6,855 nucleotides of DNA from JBDSTZ01 sp039927975 (GTDB lineage: Bacteria; Pseudomonadota; Gammaproteobacteria; Burkholderiales; Burkholderiaceae_D), in NCBI GenBank assembly GCA_039927975.1, contig JBDSTZ010000280.1:1-6855 (forward strand). The letters run 5' to 3'. Under the pieces are notes generated by a model that saw only the letters and a program-made list of their open reading frames with translations, had not been told where the DNA came from and made no database searches. Numbering within the stretch: the first letter of the stretch is position 1; each line of letters begins with the position of its first letter. Below, piece after piece: positions 1-5,765 of this stretch. The position numbers and the translations under genes were made by a program.

Positions 1-278
1 CCTGCAAGTTCAATCTGATTCCTTTCAACCCATTTCCTGAGTCCGGCCTGCTGCGCTCGAAGAATCCGCGCATCAAGGCCTTCGCCCAGGTACTGATGGA
101 CGCCGGCATCGTCACCACCGTGCGCAAGACGCGCGGCGACGATATCGACGCCGCTTGCGGCCAGCTGGCCGGTGAAGTGCAAGATCGCACGCGCGTGCAG
201 GAACGGATGGAAAAAATGACGGAATACCAGAAGAAGTTCGGCCCCGACTTCGGCCGCATCGTGGAGATCGCTTCTTGA
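1..278 (+). CDS. rlmN: RlmN, dual-specificity 23S rRNA/tRNA adenine-C2 methyltransferase (3' end only)
   Basis: This is the C-terminal part of the radical-SAM methyltransferase that makes 2-methyladenosine at 23S rRNA A2503 and at A37 of some tRNAs in the cytoplasm. The reading frame begins at base 3, runs off the left edge, and gives about 91 residues before the TGA at 276-278. Visible hallmarks are the block NLIPFNPFPESG near the left edge, followed by VTTVRKTRGDDIDAACGQLAG. The cysteine in DAACGQL (codon 156-158) matches the conserved catalytic cysteine that carries the transferred methyl group (Cys355 in E. coli). The radical-SAM CxxxCxxC cluster lies outside the window. After the conserved core there is a short charged tail ending in GRIVEIAS, somewhat longer than in E. 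coli RlmN. The last codons overlap the pilW start. The rlmN-pilW-rodZ-ispG-hisS order is common in beta- and gammaproteobacteria and supports the call. Confidence 0.95.
   Translation, partial: CKFNLIPFNPFPESGLLRSKNPRIKAFAQVLMDAGIVTTVRKTRGDDIDAACGQLAGEVQDRTRVQERMEKMTEYQKKFGPDFGRIVEIAS
263..267 (+). promoter_or_regulatory. Ribosome binding site for pilW (GGAGA)
   Basis: GGAGA lies inside the last codons of rlmN, 7 bases before the TTG at 275. Its strength and spacing decide for the TTG start, because no ATG in this frame precedes the signal peptide. Confidence 0.7.
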
Positions 279-1081
279 AGCCCGGCCTGGGCCGGCTGCT
301 GCGTTGCGCGCTGGCCGTGGCGCTGCTGGCGCTGGGCGCCGGTTGCGCCGGCGTCAAGGGCGATTCGACCGACCTCAAGACCGCCTCCGACGAGACGGCG
401 GCCGACAAGCGCGCCGCCATCCGCCTGCAGCTGGCCGTCAATTATTACCGCGAAGGCCAGCTGACGGTGGCGCTCGACGAGGTCAAGCAAGCCATCGCCG
501 CCGCGCCCGATTCGGCCGAAGCCTATGGCGTGCGGGCCCTGATCTACGCCAAGATGGGCGAGCAGGGACTGGCCGAGGAAAGTTTTCAGCGCGCCCTGAA
601 ACTGGCGCCGCGCAATCCGGACCTGAGCAACAACTACGGTTCCTATCTGTGCCAGCAGGGCCATGGCGCGCAAGCGATGCCGTACTTCGAGATGGCCCGC
701 AAGAGCGCGCTCAACCAGTCGCCGCTGAATGCCCTGCTCAACGCGGGCAGCTGCAGCCTGAAGAACAAACAGTACGACGCCGCCGAACGCTACCTGCTCG
801 ACGCTTTGCGTTACGATGCCGACCATCCGACCACCAACGCCAGTCTGGCGCGGGTCTACTTCGAGCGGCGCGACTACCAGCGCGCCGGATTTTTTATCAA
901 CCGCCTGCAAGCGACGGCGAAACCGGGCACCCTGCCGCCCGACGTGATGTGGCTGGCGATCCGGATTGACCGCAAACTCGGCGACCGGGATGCCGAGACG
1001 AGCATGGTCACCCAGTTGCGCCGCTACCACCCGGCTTCGGCCGAGTTCGCCGCTTTCCAGCGCGGTGCATTTGATGAATGA
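275..1081 (+). CDS. pilW: PilW/PilF-type TPR lipoprotein, type IV pilus biogenesis/stability (pilotin)
   Basis: The 268-residue protein is the family of P. aeruginosa PilF and Neisseria PilW. These are outer-membrane lipoproteins that help the PilQ secretin localise and multimerise for type IV pilus assembly. The start is a TTG overlapping the rlmN stop in the junction TTGA, with GGAGA 7 bases upstream. Residues 1-23 form a lipoprotein signal peptide (basic MKPGLGRLLR, then a hydrophobic stretch) ending in LGAGC, so Cys24 is the predicted lipidated residue. The lipobox has Gly at -3 rather than the usual Leu. From about residue 50 the protein is helical TPR repeats: a pair around LAVNYYREGQLTVALDEVKQ, the repeat with ALIYAKMGEQGLAEESFQRA, then the family-typical NNYGSYLCQQG, and at least two more through RRDYQRAGFF and the C-terminus. 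Length is close to the family norm of about 250. The stop TGA lies in ATGAATGA, just before rodZ. Family call is firm; the pilotin role rests on characterised homologues. Confidence 0.93.
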   Translation: MKPGLGRLLRCALAVALLALGAGCAGVKGDSTDLKTASDETAADKRAAIRLQLAVNYYREGQLTVALDEVKQAIAAAPDSAEAYGVRALIYAKMGEQGLAEESFQRALKLAPRNPDLSNNYGSYLCQQGHGAQAMPYFEMARKSALNQSPLNALLNAGSCSLKNKQYDAAERYLLDALRYDADHPTTNASLARVYFERRDYQRAGFFINRLQATAKPGTLPPDVMWLAIRIDRKLGDRDAETSMVTQLRRYHPASAEFAAFQRGAFDE

Positions 1082-1084
1082 GAC

Positions 1085-1089
1085 AGGAA
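1085..1089 (+). promoter_or_regulatory. Ribosome binding site for rodZ (AGGAA)
   Basis: AGGAA sits 5 bases before the ATG at 1095 and favours that start over the in-frame ATG at 1074, which overlaps the pilW stop and has no comparable site before it. Confidence 0.65.
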
Positions 1090-1094
1090 ACACC

Positions 1095-2102
1095 ATGAGT
1101 ACAGAGCGGGCAGATACACCGGCCGTCCCGGCCAGCCAGCAGGCGCCCGGCCAGATTCTGGCAGCCCAGCGTGAAGCGATGGGCTGGTCCGTCGAGCAGG
1201 TCGCCGACCAGCTCAAGATGGCGGTGCGCCAGGTCATCGCCCTCGAGGCCGGCGATTACGCCGCCTTGCCGGGCTCGGCGGTGGTGCGCGGCTTCGTGCG
1301 CGCCTACGCCAAAATCGTCAAGCTCGACCCCGCCCCGCTGGTGGCGATGATCGCCATCGACGGCGATGCCGCCACCCACGGCGCCGGCGCCAGCGCGCGC
1401 GGGCGCGACAAGCCCGCCTCGTTTTCCGAAGTACGCTTCCCGACCAACGGCAAGCGCAAGTCGAGCGCGCTGCTGCCGGTCGTCGGCGTGCTCATCGTGC
1501 TCGGCGCCGCCGCCGGCGCCGCCTGGAAGTTCGGCCTCGTCTCGAGCGTGCTGGGCCGCGCCGAGACGCCCGCCATCGCCGCCCCCGCCACGGGCAGCGC
1601 CAACGGCGCCAGTTCGCACGTGACCGCCTTGCCGCCGCCGCCAGTGCTGGCCTCGGCCCCGCTGGCCGTCGCCCCGCTGACCACCGTGCCGACCACCGGC
1701 GTGCCGGCCGCCACCGGGCCGTCGGCATCGACTGTCCAGAATCCATCGGTGCCGCTGATTTCGGTGCCGCCGCCGAGCGCCGCGCCGGGCAGCACGGCCG
1801 CCCAGGCCGGTGTGCCGCCGACCGCCACCGCGCCGGCAGCAGCAGCCGCGCCGGCCGCCGCCGGCCCCAACCCCCTGGTTGTCAGCGTGCGTGAAGATTC
1901 CTGGATCGAAATCCGGCCGGCCAAAGGCGCGCCGCTGATCGCCCGCCTGGTCAAGGCCGGCACCACCGAAACGTTCGAGCTGAGCCAGCCGGCCTCGCTG
2001 GTGGTGGGCAAGCCCGACGCCGTCAGCGCGACCTTGCGCGGCGCGCCGGTCGCCTTGCCGCTGATGCCGGGCAAGAACTTCTCCCGCGTTAATCTCAAGT
2101 AA
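1095..2102 (+). CDS. rodZ: RodZ-like cell-shape protein: cytoplasmic HTH, one membrane helix, periplasmic DUF4115 domain
   Basis: The predicted protein has 335 residues from the ATG at 1095, chosen for its AGGAA site; the frame stays open upstream to an ATG at 1074. Domain order is that of RodZ. An Xre-like helix-turn-helix domain spans about 18-83 (GQILAAQREAMGWSVEQVAD, then LEAGDYAALPG and VVRGFVRAYAKIVKLDP). A basic patch (NGKRKSS) precedes one membrane helix at about 125-147. A Pro/Ala/Thr/Ser-rich linker covers about 155-259. A C-terminal DUF4115-type beta domain at 260-335 begins LVVSVREDSWIEI. In studied bacteria the HTH domain binds MreB filaments rather than DNA and links them to the elongation machinery of the cell wall. 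The low-complexity linker presumably spans the periplasm and is the fastest-evolving part. The TAA stop lies 12 bases before ispG, implying one transcript. Family call is strong; a role in rod shape is inferred from homologues. Confidence 0.92.
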   Translation: MSTERADTPAVPASQQAPGQILAAQREAMGWSVEQVADQLKMAVRQVIALEAGDYAALPGSAVVRGFVRAYAKIVKLDPAPLVAMIAIDGDAATHGAGASARGRDKPASFSEVRFPTNGKRKSSALLPVVGVLIVLGAAAGAAWKFGLVSSVLGRAETPAIAAPATGSANGASSHVTALPPPPVLASAPLAVAPLTTVPTTGVPAATGPSASTVQNPSVPLISVPPPSAAPGSTAAQAGVPPTATAPAAAAAPAAAGPNPLVVSVREDSWIEIRPAKGAPLIARLVKAGTTETFELSQPASLVVGKPDAVSATLRGAPVALPLMPGKNFSRVNLK

Positions 2103-2114
2103 ATCGTCCGCGCC

Positions 2115-3386
2115 ATGTCCTTTTCGAATTTCGCTATTCCTTCCGGTCCGCTCGCGCGGCGTGTCAGCCGTTCCGTGCTGGTGTCGCAGGGCGCGCGCCA
2201 GGTCTGGGTCGGCGGCGACGCCCCGGTGGTGGTGCAGTCGATGACCAACACCGACACCGCCGACGCCATCGGCACCGCGATCCAGGTCAAGGAACTGGCG
2301 CGCGCCGGCTCCGAGATGGTGCGCATCACCGTCAACAATCCGGAAGCGGCTGCCGCCGTGCCGCACATCCGCGAGCAGCTCGACAAGATGGACATCGACG
2401 TGCCGCTGGTGGGCGATTTCCATTACAACGGCCACACCCTGCTGCGCGACTATCCCGATTGCGCGCGGGCGCTGTCGAAATACCGCATCAATCCGGGCAA
2501 CGTGGGGCAGGGCGCCAAGCGCGACACCCAGTTCGCCCAGATGATCGAAGCGGCCATGCTGTACAACAAACCCGTGCGGATCGGCGTCAACTGGGGCAGC
2601 CTCGACCAGTCGCTGCTGGCCCGCATCATGGATCAGAACGCCGCGCGCGAGAACCCGTTCAGCGCCCAGGCCGTGATGTACGAGGCGCTGGTCACCTCGG
2701 CCATCGAAAACGCCCTGCGCGCCGAAGAGCTGGGCCTGGGCCGCGACCAGATCATCCTGTCGTGCAAGGTCTCCGGCGTGCAAGACCTGATCGCCGTCTA
2801 CCGCGAACTGGCGCGCCGCTGCGACTATCCGCTGCACCTGGGCCTGACCGAGGCCGGCATGGGCAGCAAGGGCATCGTCGCCTCGACCGCCGCGCTGTCG
2901 GTGCTGCTGCAAGAGGGCATCGGCGACACCATCCGCATTTCGCTCACCCCCGAACCGGGCGGCGACCGTACCCGCGAAGTGATCGTCGGCCAGGAAATCC
3001 TGCAAACCATGGGCCTGCGCAAGTTCGCCCCGATGGTGATCGCCTGCCCGGGTTGCGGGCGCACCACCTCGACCACCTTCCAGGAACTGGCCGACAACAT
3101 CCAGACCTACCTGCGCGAGCAGATGCCGGAATGGAAAAAACGCTATCCGGGCGTCGAAGCGATGAACGTCGCCGTGATGGGTTGCATCGTCAACGGTCCC
3201 GGCGAATCGAAGCACGCCAACATCGGCATCATCCTGCCCGGCACCGGCGAATCGCCGGCCGCGCCGGTGTTCGTCGACGGCCAGAAAAGCGTGACCCTGC
3301 GCGGCGAGCGCATCGTCGAAGAATTCCAGGCCATCGTCCTGAACTATGTGCAGACGCACTATGGCAAGCAAACAGTAGAAGCGTAA
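2115..3386 (+). CDS. ispG: IspG (GcpE), 4-hydroxy-3-methylbut-2-en-1-yl diphosphate synthase
   Basis: IspG is the cytoplasmic [4Fe-4S] enzyme that reductively converts MEcPP to HMBPP, the penultimate step of the MEP isoprenoid pathway. The 423-residue protein has the N-terminal TIM-barrel hallmarks VVVQSMTNTDTAD (38-50), VRITVNNPEAA (69-79), PLVGDFHYNG (97-106), YRINPGNVG (123-131) and RIGVNWGSLD (155-164). The iron-sulfur domain follows: CPGC at 311-314 gives two cluster cysteines, MGCIVNGPGE gives the third (Cys357) and the glutamate ligand (Glu364). The chain is longer than the roughly 370-residue E. coli enzyme. Part of the excess lies between the second and third cysteines (ADNIQTYLREQMPEWKKRYP), as I recall for betaproteobacterial IspG. 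The start follows the rodZ stop by 12 bases but has no good Shine-Dalgarno sequence, so translational coupling to rodZ is possible. All key residues are present and the frame is intact. Confidence 0.97.
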   Translation: MSFSNFAIPSGPLARRVSRSVLVSQGARQVWVGGDAPVVVQSMTNTDTADAIGTAIQVKELARAGSEMVRITVNNPEAAAAVPHIREQLDKMDIDVPLVGDFHYNGHTLLRDYPDCARALSKYRINPGNVGQGAKRDTQFAQMIEAAMLYNKPVRIGVNWGSLDQSLLARIMDQNAARENPFSAQAVMYEALVTSAIENALRAEELGLGRDQIILSCKVSGVQDLIAVYRELARRCDYPLHLGLTEAGMGSKGIVASTAALSVLLQEGIGDTIRISLTPEPGGDRTREVIVGQEILQTMGLRKFAPMVIACPGCGRTTSTTFQELADNIQTYLREQMPEWKKRYPGVEAMNVAVMGCIVNGPGESKHANIGIILPGTGESPAAPVFVDGQKSVTLRGERIVEEFQAIVLNYVQTHYGKQTVEA

Positions 3387-3393
3387 AAGAAAA

Positions 3394-3425
3394 ATGTCCG
3401 AAAATAAGGAACCTGAGAAGATTGT
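3394..3425 (+). repeat. Diverged duplicate of the hisS 5' end (copy 1)
   Basis: These 32 bases start at an ATG only 7 bases after the ispG stop and match 3549-3580, the first 32 bases of hisS, at 28 of 32 positions. They would encode MSENKEPEKIV against MSDNKKPEKIV in the real gene. Similarity stops abruptly on both sides. The position, typical of a tight operon junction, suggests this is the former hisS start or a remnant of a duplication of it. Confidence 0.85.
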
Positions 3426-3442
3426 GGGTGGGGCTGGGGTTT

Positions 3443-3460
3443 CGAGCGGCATGCCGCTCG
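3443..3460 (+). repeat. Perfect 18-bp palindrome (hairpin 1)
   Basis: The sequence CGAGCGG-CATG-CCGCTCG is its own reverse complement. As RNA it folds into a 7-bp stem with a CAUG loop. It is one of two adjacent palindromes in the ispG-hisS gap. No T-run follows, so it is not a classical intrinsic terminator. Confidence 0.85.
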
Positions 3461-3471
3461 CCAGCGCAACG

Positions 3472-3493
3472 GTCCAGGCTTGCAAGCCTGGAC
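3472..3493 (+). repeat. Perfect 22-bp palindrome (hairpin 2)
   Basis: The left half GTCCAGGCTTG (3472-3482) is followed immediately by its exact reverse complement. In RNA this gives a 9-bp stem with a UGCA loop, extendable by one G-U pair (3471/3494). It lies 11 bases after hairpin 1. The pair resembles a REP-type or other small intergenic palindromic element. The downstream bases CCTTGGCGACA lack a T-run. Confidence 0.85.
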
Positions 3494-3548
3494 TCCTTGG
3501 CGACATTCCGAATGAAAAAACTAATAGAAATTGTGGTAGCTAGATCCC

Positions 3549-3580
3549 ATGTCCGATAATAAAAAACCTGAAAAGATTGT
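3549..3580 (+). repeat. hisS 5' end, in-gene partner of the direct repeat (copy 2)
   Basis: This is the functional member of the 32-base imperfect direct repeat shared with 3394-3425. The four differences are at 3557, 3563, 3564 and 3572. The two repeats are 155 bases apart, start to start. Confidence 0.85.
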
Positions 3581-4892
3581 CGCAGTTAAGGGCATGAACG
3601 ACATCCTGCCGGCCGACGCGCCGCTGTGGGAACTGCTCGAGAACACCACCGAATCGATCCTGAAAAGCTACGGCTACCAGAAGATCGTCACCCCGATCCT
3701 CGAAGAGACCGGCCTGTTCGCGCGCGCCATCGGCGCCGTCACCGACATCGTCGAGAAGGAAATGTATTCCTTCACCGATTCGATGAATGGCGACCTCCTG
3801 ACCCTGCGCCCCGAAGGCACCGCCGGCACCGTGCGCGCCGTGCTCGAACACAACCTCGTCTACGACGGCCCCAAGCGCCTGTGGTACAAGGGCCCGATGT
3901 TCCGCCACGAGCGTCCGCAGCGCGGCCGCTATCGCCAGTTCTTCCAGTTCGGCGCCGAAGCGGTCGGCTTCACCGGTCCCGACATCGATGCCGAGATGAT
4001 CATGCTGTGCCGCCGCCTGTGGGACGACCTGGGCCTGGAAAACATCCGCCTCGAACTCAATTCGATCGGCGACGCCGCCGAGCGCCTGCGCCACCGCGCC
4101 GACCTGATCGCCTATTTCGAAGCCAACCTCGACGTGCTCGACGAGGAAGCCAAGCGCCGCCTGCACAGCAACCCGCTGCGCATTCTCGACACCAAGAACC
4201 CGCACATGCAGGCCATGGTCAACGGCGCGCCGAAGCTGCTCGACTACCTCGAAGGCGAGTCGCTGGCCCACTTCGAAGGCGTCAAGAAGATCCTCGACCA
4301 CAACAACGTGCCCTACACCGTCAACACCCGCCTGGTGCGCGGCATCGATTACTACAACCGCACCGTGTTCGAATGGGTCACCGATGCGCTCGGCGCCCAG
4401 GGCACCGTGTGCGCCGGCGGGCGCTACGATCCGCTGATCGAAATGTTCGGCGGCAAGCCGACCCCGGCGGTCGGTTTCGCCATGGGCATGGAACGCCTGA
4501 TCGAGCTGATGAAAGCGGCCGGCGAACCGTCGGCGCCGTCGCAATGCGACGTCTACATGGTGCACCAGGGCGAGGCGGCGCAGATGCAAGCCTTCGTGCT
4601 GGCCGAGAGAATTCGCGATGCCGGTCTCGATGTTGTGCTACATTGCGCGGCGGCCACGGGCGCCGGCAGTTTCAAGAGCCAGATGAAAAAGGCCGACGGC
4701 AGCGGCGCGGCCTTCGCGGTGATCATCGGCGACGATGAAATCGCCAACAACGTGGCGGCGGTCAAGGCCATGCGCGCCAGCGACGCCGGCGCCCAGCAAG
4801 CCACGGTGCCCTTCGATGAAGTGGTCGACTACCTGGTCGACCAGATCGTCGGCGACGACCATGACCACGATCACGTGCATTACCACCATTAA
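3549..4892 (+). CDS. hisS: Histidine--tRNA ligase (HisRS)
   Basis: HisRS charges tRNA-His with histidine in the cytoplasm; it is an essential class II synthetase acting as a homodimer. The 447-residue protein shows motif 1 around TPILEETGLFARAIG (48-62) and motif 2 as MFRHERPQRGRYRQFFQFGA (117-136). The two histidine-specific segments are RLVRGIDYYNRTVFEW (261-276) and CAGGRYDPLIEMFGG (288-302), and motif 3 is TPAVGFAMGMERLI (305-318). The anticodon-binding domain spans about 333-432. Compared with E. coli (424 residues) the tail is extended and ends in DDHDHDHVHYHH, with six histidines in the last ten residues. The ATG at 3549 is supported by the typical MSDNKKPEKIVAVKGMNDIL start, but no clear Shine-Dalgarno sequence precedes it. 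A diverged copy of its first 32 bases lies 155 bases upstream, with palindromes between. Two short upstream ORFs end near or inside its start, so coupling is possible. Function is certain; the start region is unusual. Confidence 0.97.
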   Translation: MSDNKKPEKIVAVKGMNDILPADAPLWELLENTTESILKSYGYQKIVTPILEETGLFARAIGAVTDIVEKEMYSFTDSMNGDLLTLRPEGTAGTVRAVLEHNLVYDGPKRLWYKGPMFRHERPQRGRYRQFFQFGAEAVGFTGPDIDAEMIMLCRRLWDDLGLENIRLELNSIGDAAERLRHRADLIAYFEANLDVLDEEAKRRLHSNPLRILDTKNPHMQAMVNGAPKLLDYLEGESLAHFEGVKKILDHNNVPYTVNTRLVRGIDYYNRTVFEWVTDALGAQGTVCAGGRYDPLIEMFGGKPTPAVGFAMGMERLIELMKAAGEPSAPSQCDVYMVHQGEAAQMQAFVLAERIRDAGLDVVLHCAAATGAGSFKSQMKKADGSGAAFAVIIGDDEIANNVAAVKAMRASDAGAQQATVPFDEVVDYLVDQIVGDDHDHDHVHYHH

Positions 4893-4955
4893 CAAGCAGC
4901 ACTGAACCGCCTCATCCAACGCGCAGTTTAACTTCCACCACTAGACGATATTTCC

Positions 4956-5624
4956 ATGGCATACGATCTCGAAGAACAAGAACAACTGGCCTCCATGAAG
5001 GCTTTCTGGAATCAGTACGGCAATCTGATCACCTGGGTGCTCATCATCGCCCTGGCCTCCTTCGCCGCCTATAACTTCTGGAACTCCCGCAGCCGCGGCC
5101 AGGTGGCCGACGCCTCGAACCTGTACGAAGAGCTGCAACGCGCCGCCACCGTCAGCGAAACCGAGAAGCCGGACAACGCCAAGGTCCAGCGCATCGCCGC
5201 CGACATCGAGACCCGTTTCGCCAGCACCGCCTACGGCCAGATGGCCGCGCTGATGGCCGCCAAGAGCGCCTTCGACGCCAGCGACTTAAAGACCGCCAAG
5301 ACCCAGCTGCAATGGGTCATCGACCATGGCAATGACGAATACCGCGCCGTGGCCAAGCTGCGCCTGGCCGGCGTGCTGCTCGACGACAAGGCCTACGACG
5401 ACGGCTTGAAGCTGCTCGCCACCGAGTTCCCGGCCGCGTTCAGCGCCGAAGTGGCCGACCGCAAGGGCGACATCCTGGTGGCCCAGAACAAGCTGGCCGA
5501 GGCGCGCGCCGCCTACATCGTCGCGCTGGCCGCGATGGACAAGAAGAGCCCGGCCCGTCCACTGGTCCAGCTCAAGCTCGAAGCGATCGGCGGCACCGCG
5601 CCGGAAGTGAAAGCGCCGGCCTGA
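4956..5624 (+). CDS. YfgM-like membrane-anchored TPR protein (ancillary SecYEG/BAM-linked factor)
   Basis: The 222-residue protein has the layout of the YfgM family (TPR_21 domain). A short charged cytoplasmic N-terminus MAYDLEEQEQLASMKAFWNQ is followed by one membrane helix at about 22-42 (NLITWVLIIALASFAAYNFW). A periplasmic helical TPR-like region comes next (YEELQRA, MAALMAAKSAFDASDLKTAK, LRLAGVLLDDKAYDDGLKLL, GDILVAQNKLAEARAAYIVA). In E. coli YfgM binds the SecYEG translocon and the chaperone PpiD and helps hand over periplasmic and outer-membrane proteins. The place between hisS and bamB is the same as in E. coli and supports the assignment. The start ATG, 63 bases after the hisS stop, has only a weak AGACGA upstream. 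Sequence similarity across this family is low, so the family call leans on architecture and synteny, and the chaperone role is inferred. Confidence 0.88.
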   Translation: MAYDLEEQEQLASMKAFWNQYGNLITWVLIIALASFAAYNFWNSRSRGQVADASNLYEELQRAATVSETEKPDNAKVQRIAADIETRFASTAYGQMAALMAAKSAFDASDLKTAKTQLQWVIDHGNDEYRAVAKLRLAGVLLDDKAYDDGLKLLATEFPAAFSAEVADRKGDILVAQNKLAEARAAYIVALAAMDKKSPARPLVQLKLEAIGGTAPEVKAPA

Positions 5625-5634
5625 TTGGCGGTCA

Positions 5635-5661
5635 GGCGCGCGCGCTTGCTGGGCGCGCGCC
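5635..5661 (+). other. GC-only stem-loop after the yfgM-like gene
   Basis: GGCGCGCGC (5635-5643) is the exact reverse complement of 5653-5661, giving a 9-bp stem with a 9-base loop, starting 10 bases after the stop codon. No T-run follows, so it could slow polymerase, protect the upstream mRNA or do nothing; it is not a clear terminator. Alternating GC makes shifted pairings possible. Confidence 0.5.
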
Positions 5662-5750
5662 GCTTCGCCACTTGAGCGCGTGGTGTTTGCGCGCCCCGCG
5701 CCGCCGCCGCGCCATGATTTACCGTCACGCTCTTTTTACAGTCAAAGTAC

Positions 5751-5754
5751 AAGG
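5751..5754 (+). promoter_or_regulatory. Possible ribosome binding site for bamB (AAGG)
   Basis: AAGG lies 11 bases before the ATG at 5766, a longer spacing than ideal, within an AT-rich patch (5714-5765) that contrasts with the GC-only stretch before it. It is the best candidate seen for bamB. Confidence 0.4.
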
Positions 5755-5765
5755 TTAAAACGACT

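Larger units (their letters stand above)
3394..3543 (+). other. Short ORF (49 codons) from the duplicated hisS start, probably not a real protein gene
   Basis: The ATG of copy 1 opens a frame that reads MSENKEPEKIVGGAG, continues through both palindromes, and ends at TAG 3541-3543, five bases before the hisS ATG. It is out of frame with hisS (offset 155 bases). The product shows no domain beyond the imitation HisRS N-terminus, and its codons (AAT, AGA, TGT) are unlike the GC-rich usage around it. It may only act as an upstream ORF whose translation brings ribosomes to the hisS start. Confidence 0.3.

Noticed and set aside
1557..1871. Repeat array in the middle of rodZ
   Set aside because: The GCC/CCG-rich stretch encodes a Pro/Ala/Thr/Ser linker without a fixed repeat unit, which is normal for RodZ proteins.
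3443..3500. Rho-independent terminator between ispG and hisS
   Set aside because: Both stems are perfect but neither is followed by a run of T; the bases after the second are CCTTGGCGACA.
1008..3506. Very long antisense open frame (832 codons) across rodZ and ispG
   Set aside because: It is a mirror of strong GC third-position bias in rodZ and ispG, is rich in low-complexity His/Gly/Arg/Asp, has no recognisable domain, and crosses two well-identified genes and their gap.
2459..3559. Same-strand 366-codon frame through ispG into the hisS gap
   Set aside because: It is an Arg/Pro/His-rich out-of-frame reading of ispG. Only its last codons, in the spacer before hisS, are of interest and are reported as an upstream ORF.
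3540..4589. Antisense 349-codon open frame opposite hisS
   Set aside because: It lies wholly opposite the HisRS catalytic core and has the Val/Asp/His/Gly-rich composition expected from antisense reading of GC-rich codons.
3626..4738. Same-strand 370-codon frame inside hisS
   Set aside because: Arg/Pro-rich alternate-frame reading of hisS with no domain, inside a gene with all class II synthetase motifs.
5735..5763. Sigma-70 promoter before bamB based on TTTACA
   Set aside because: At 17-base spacing the -10 position reads AAACGA, and shorter spacing gives only a poor match; the transcript would also start almost at the ATG.
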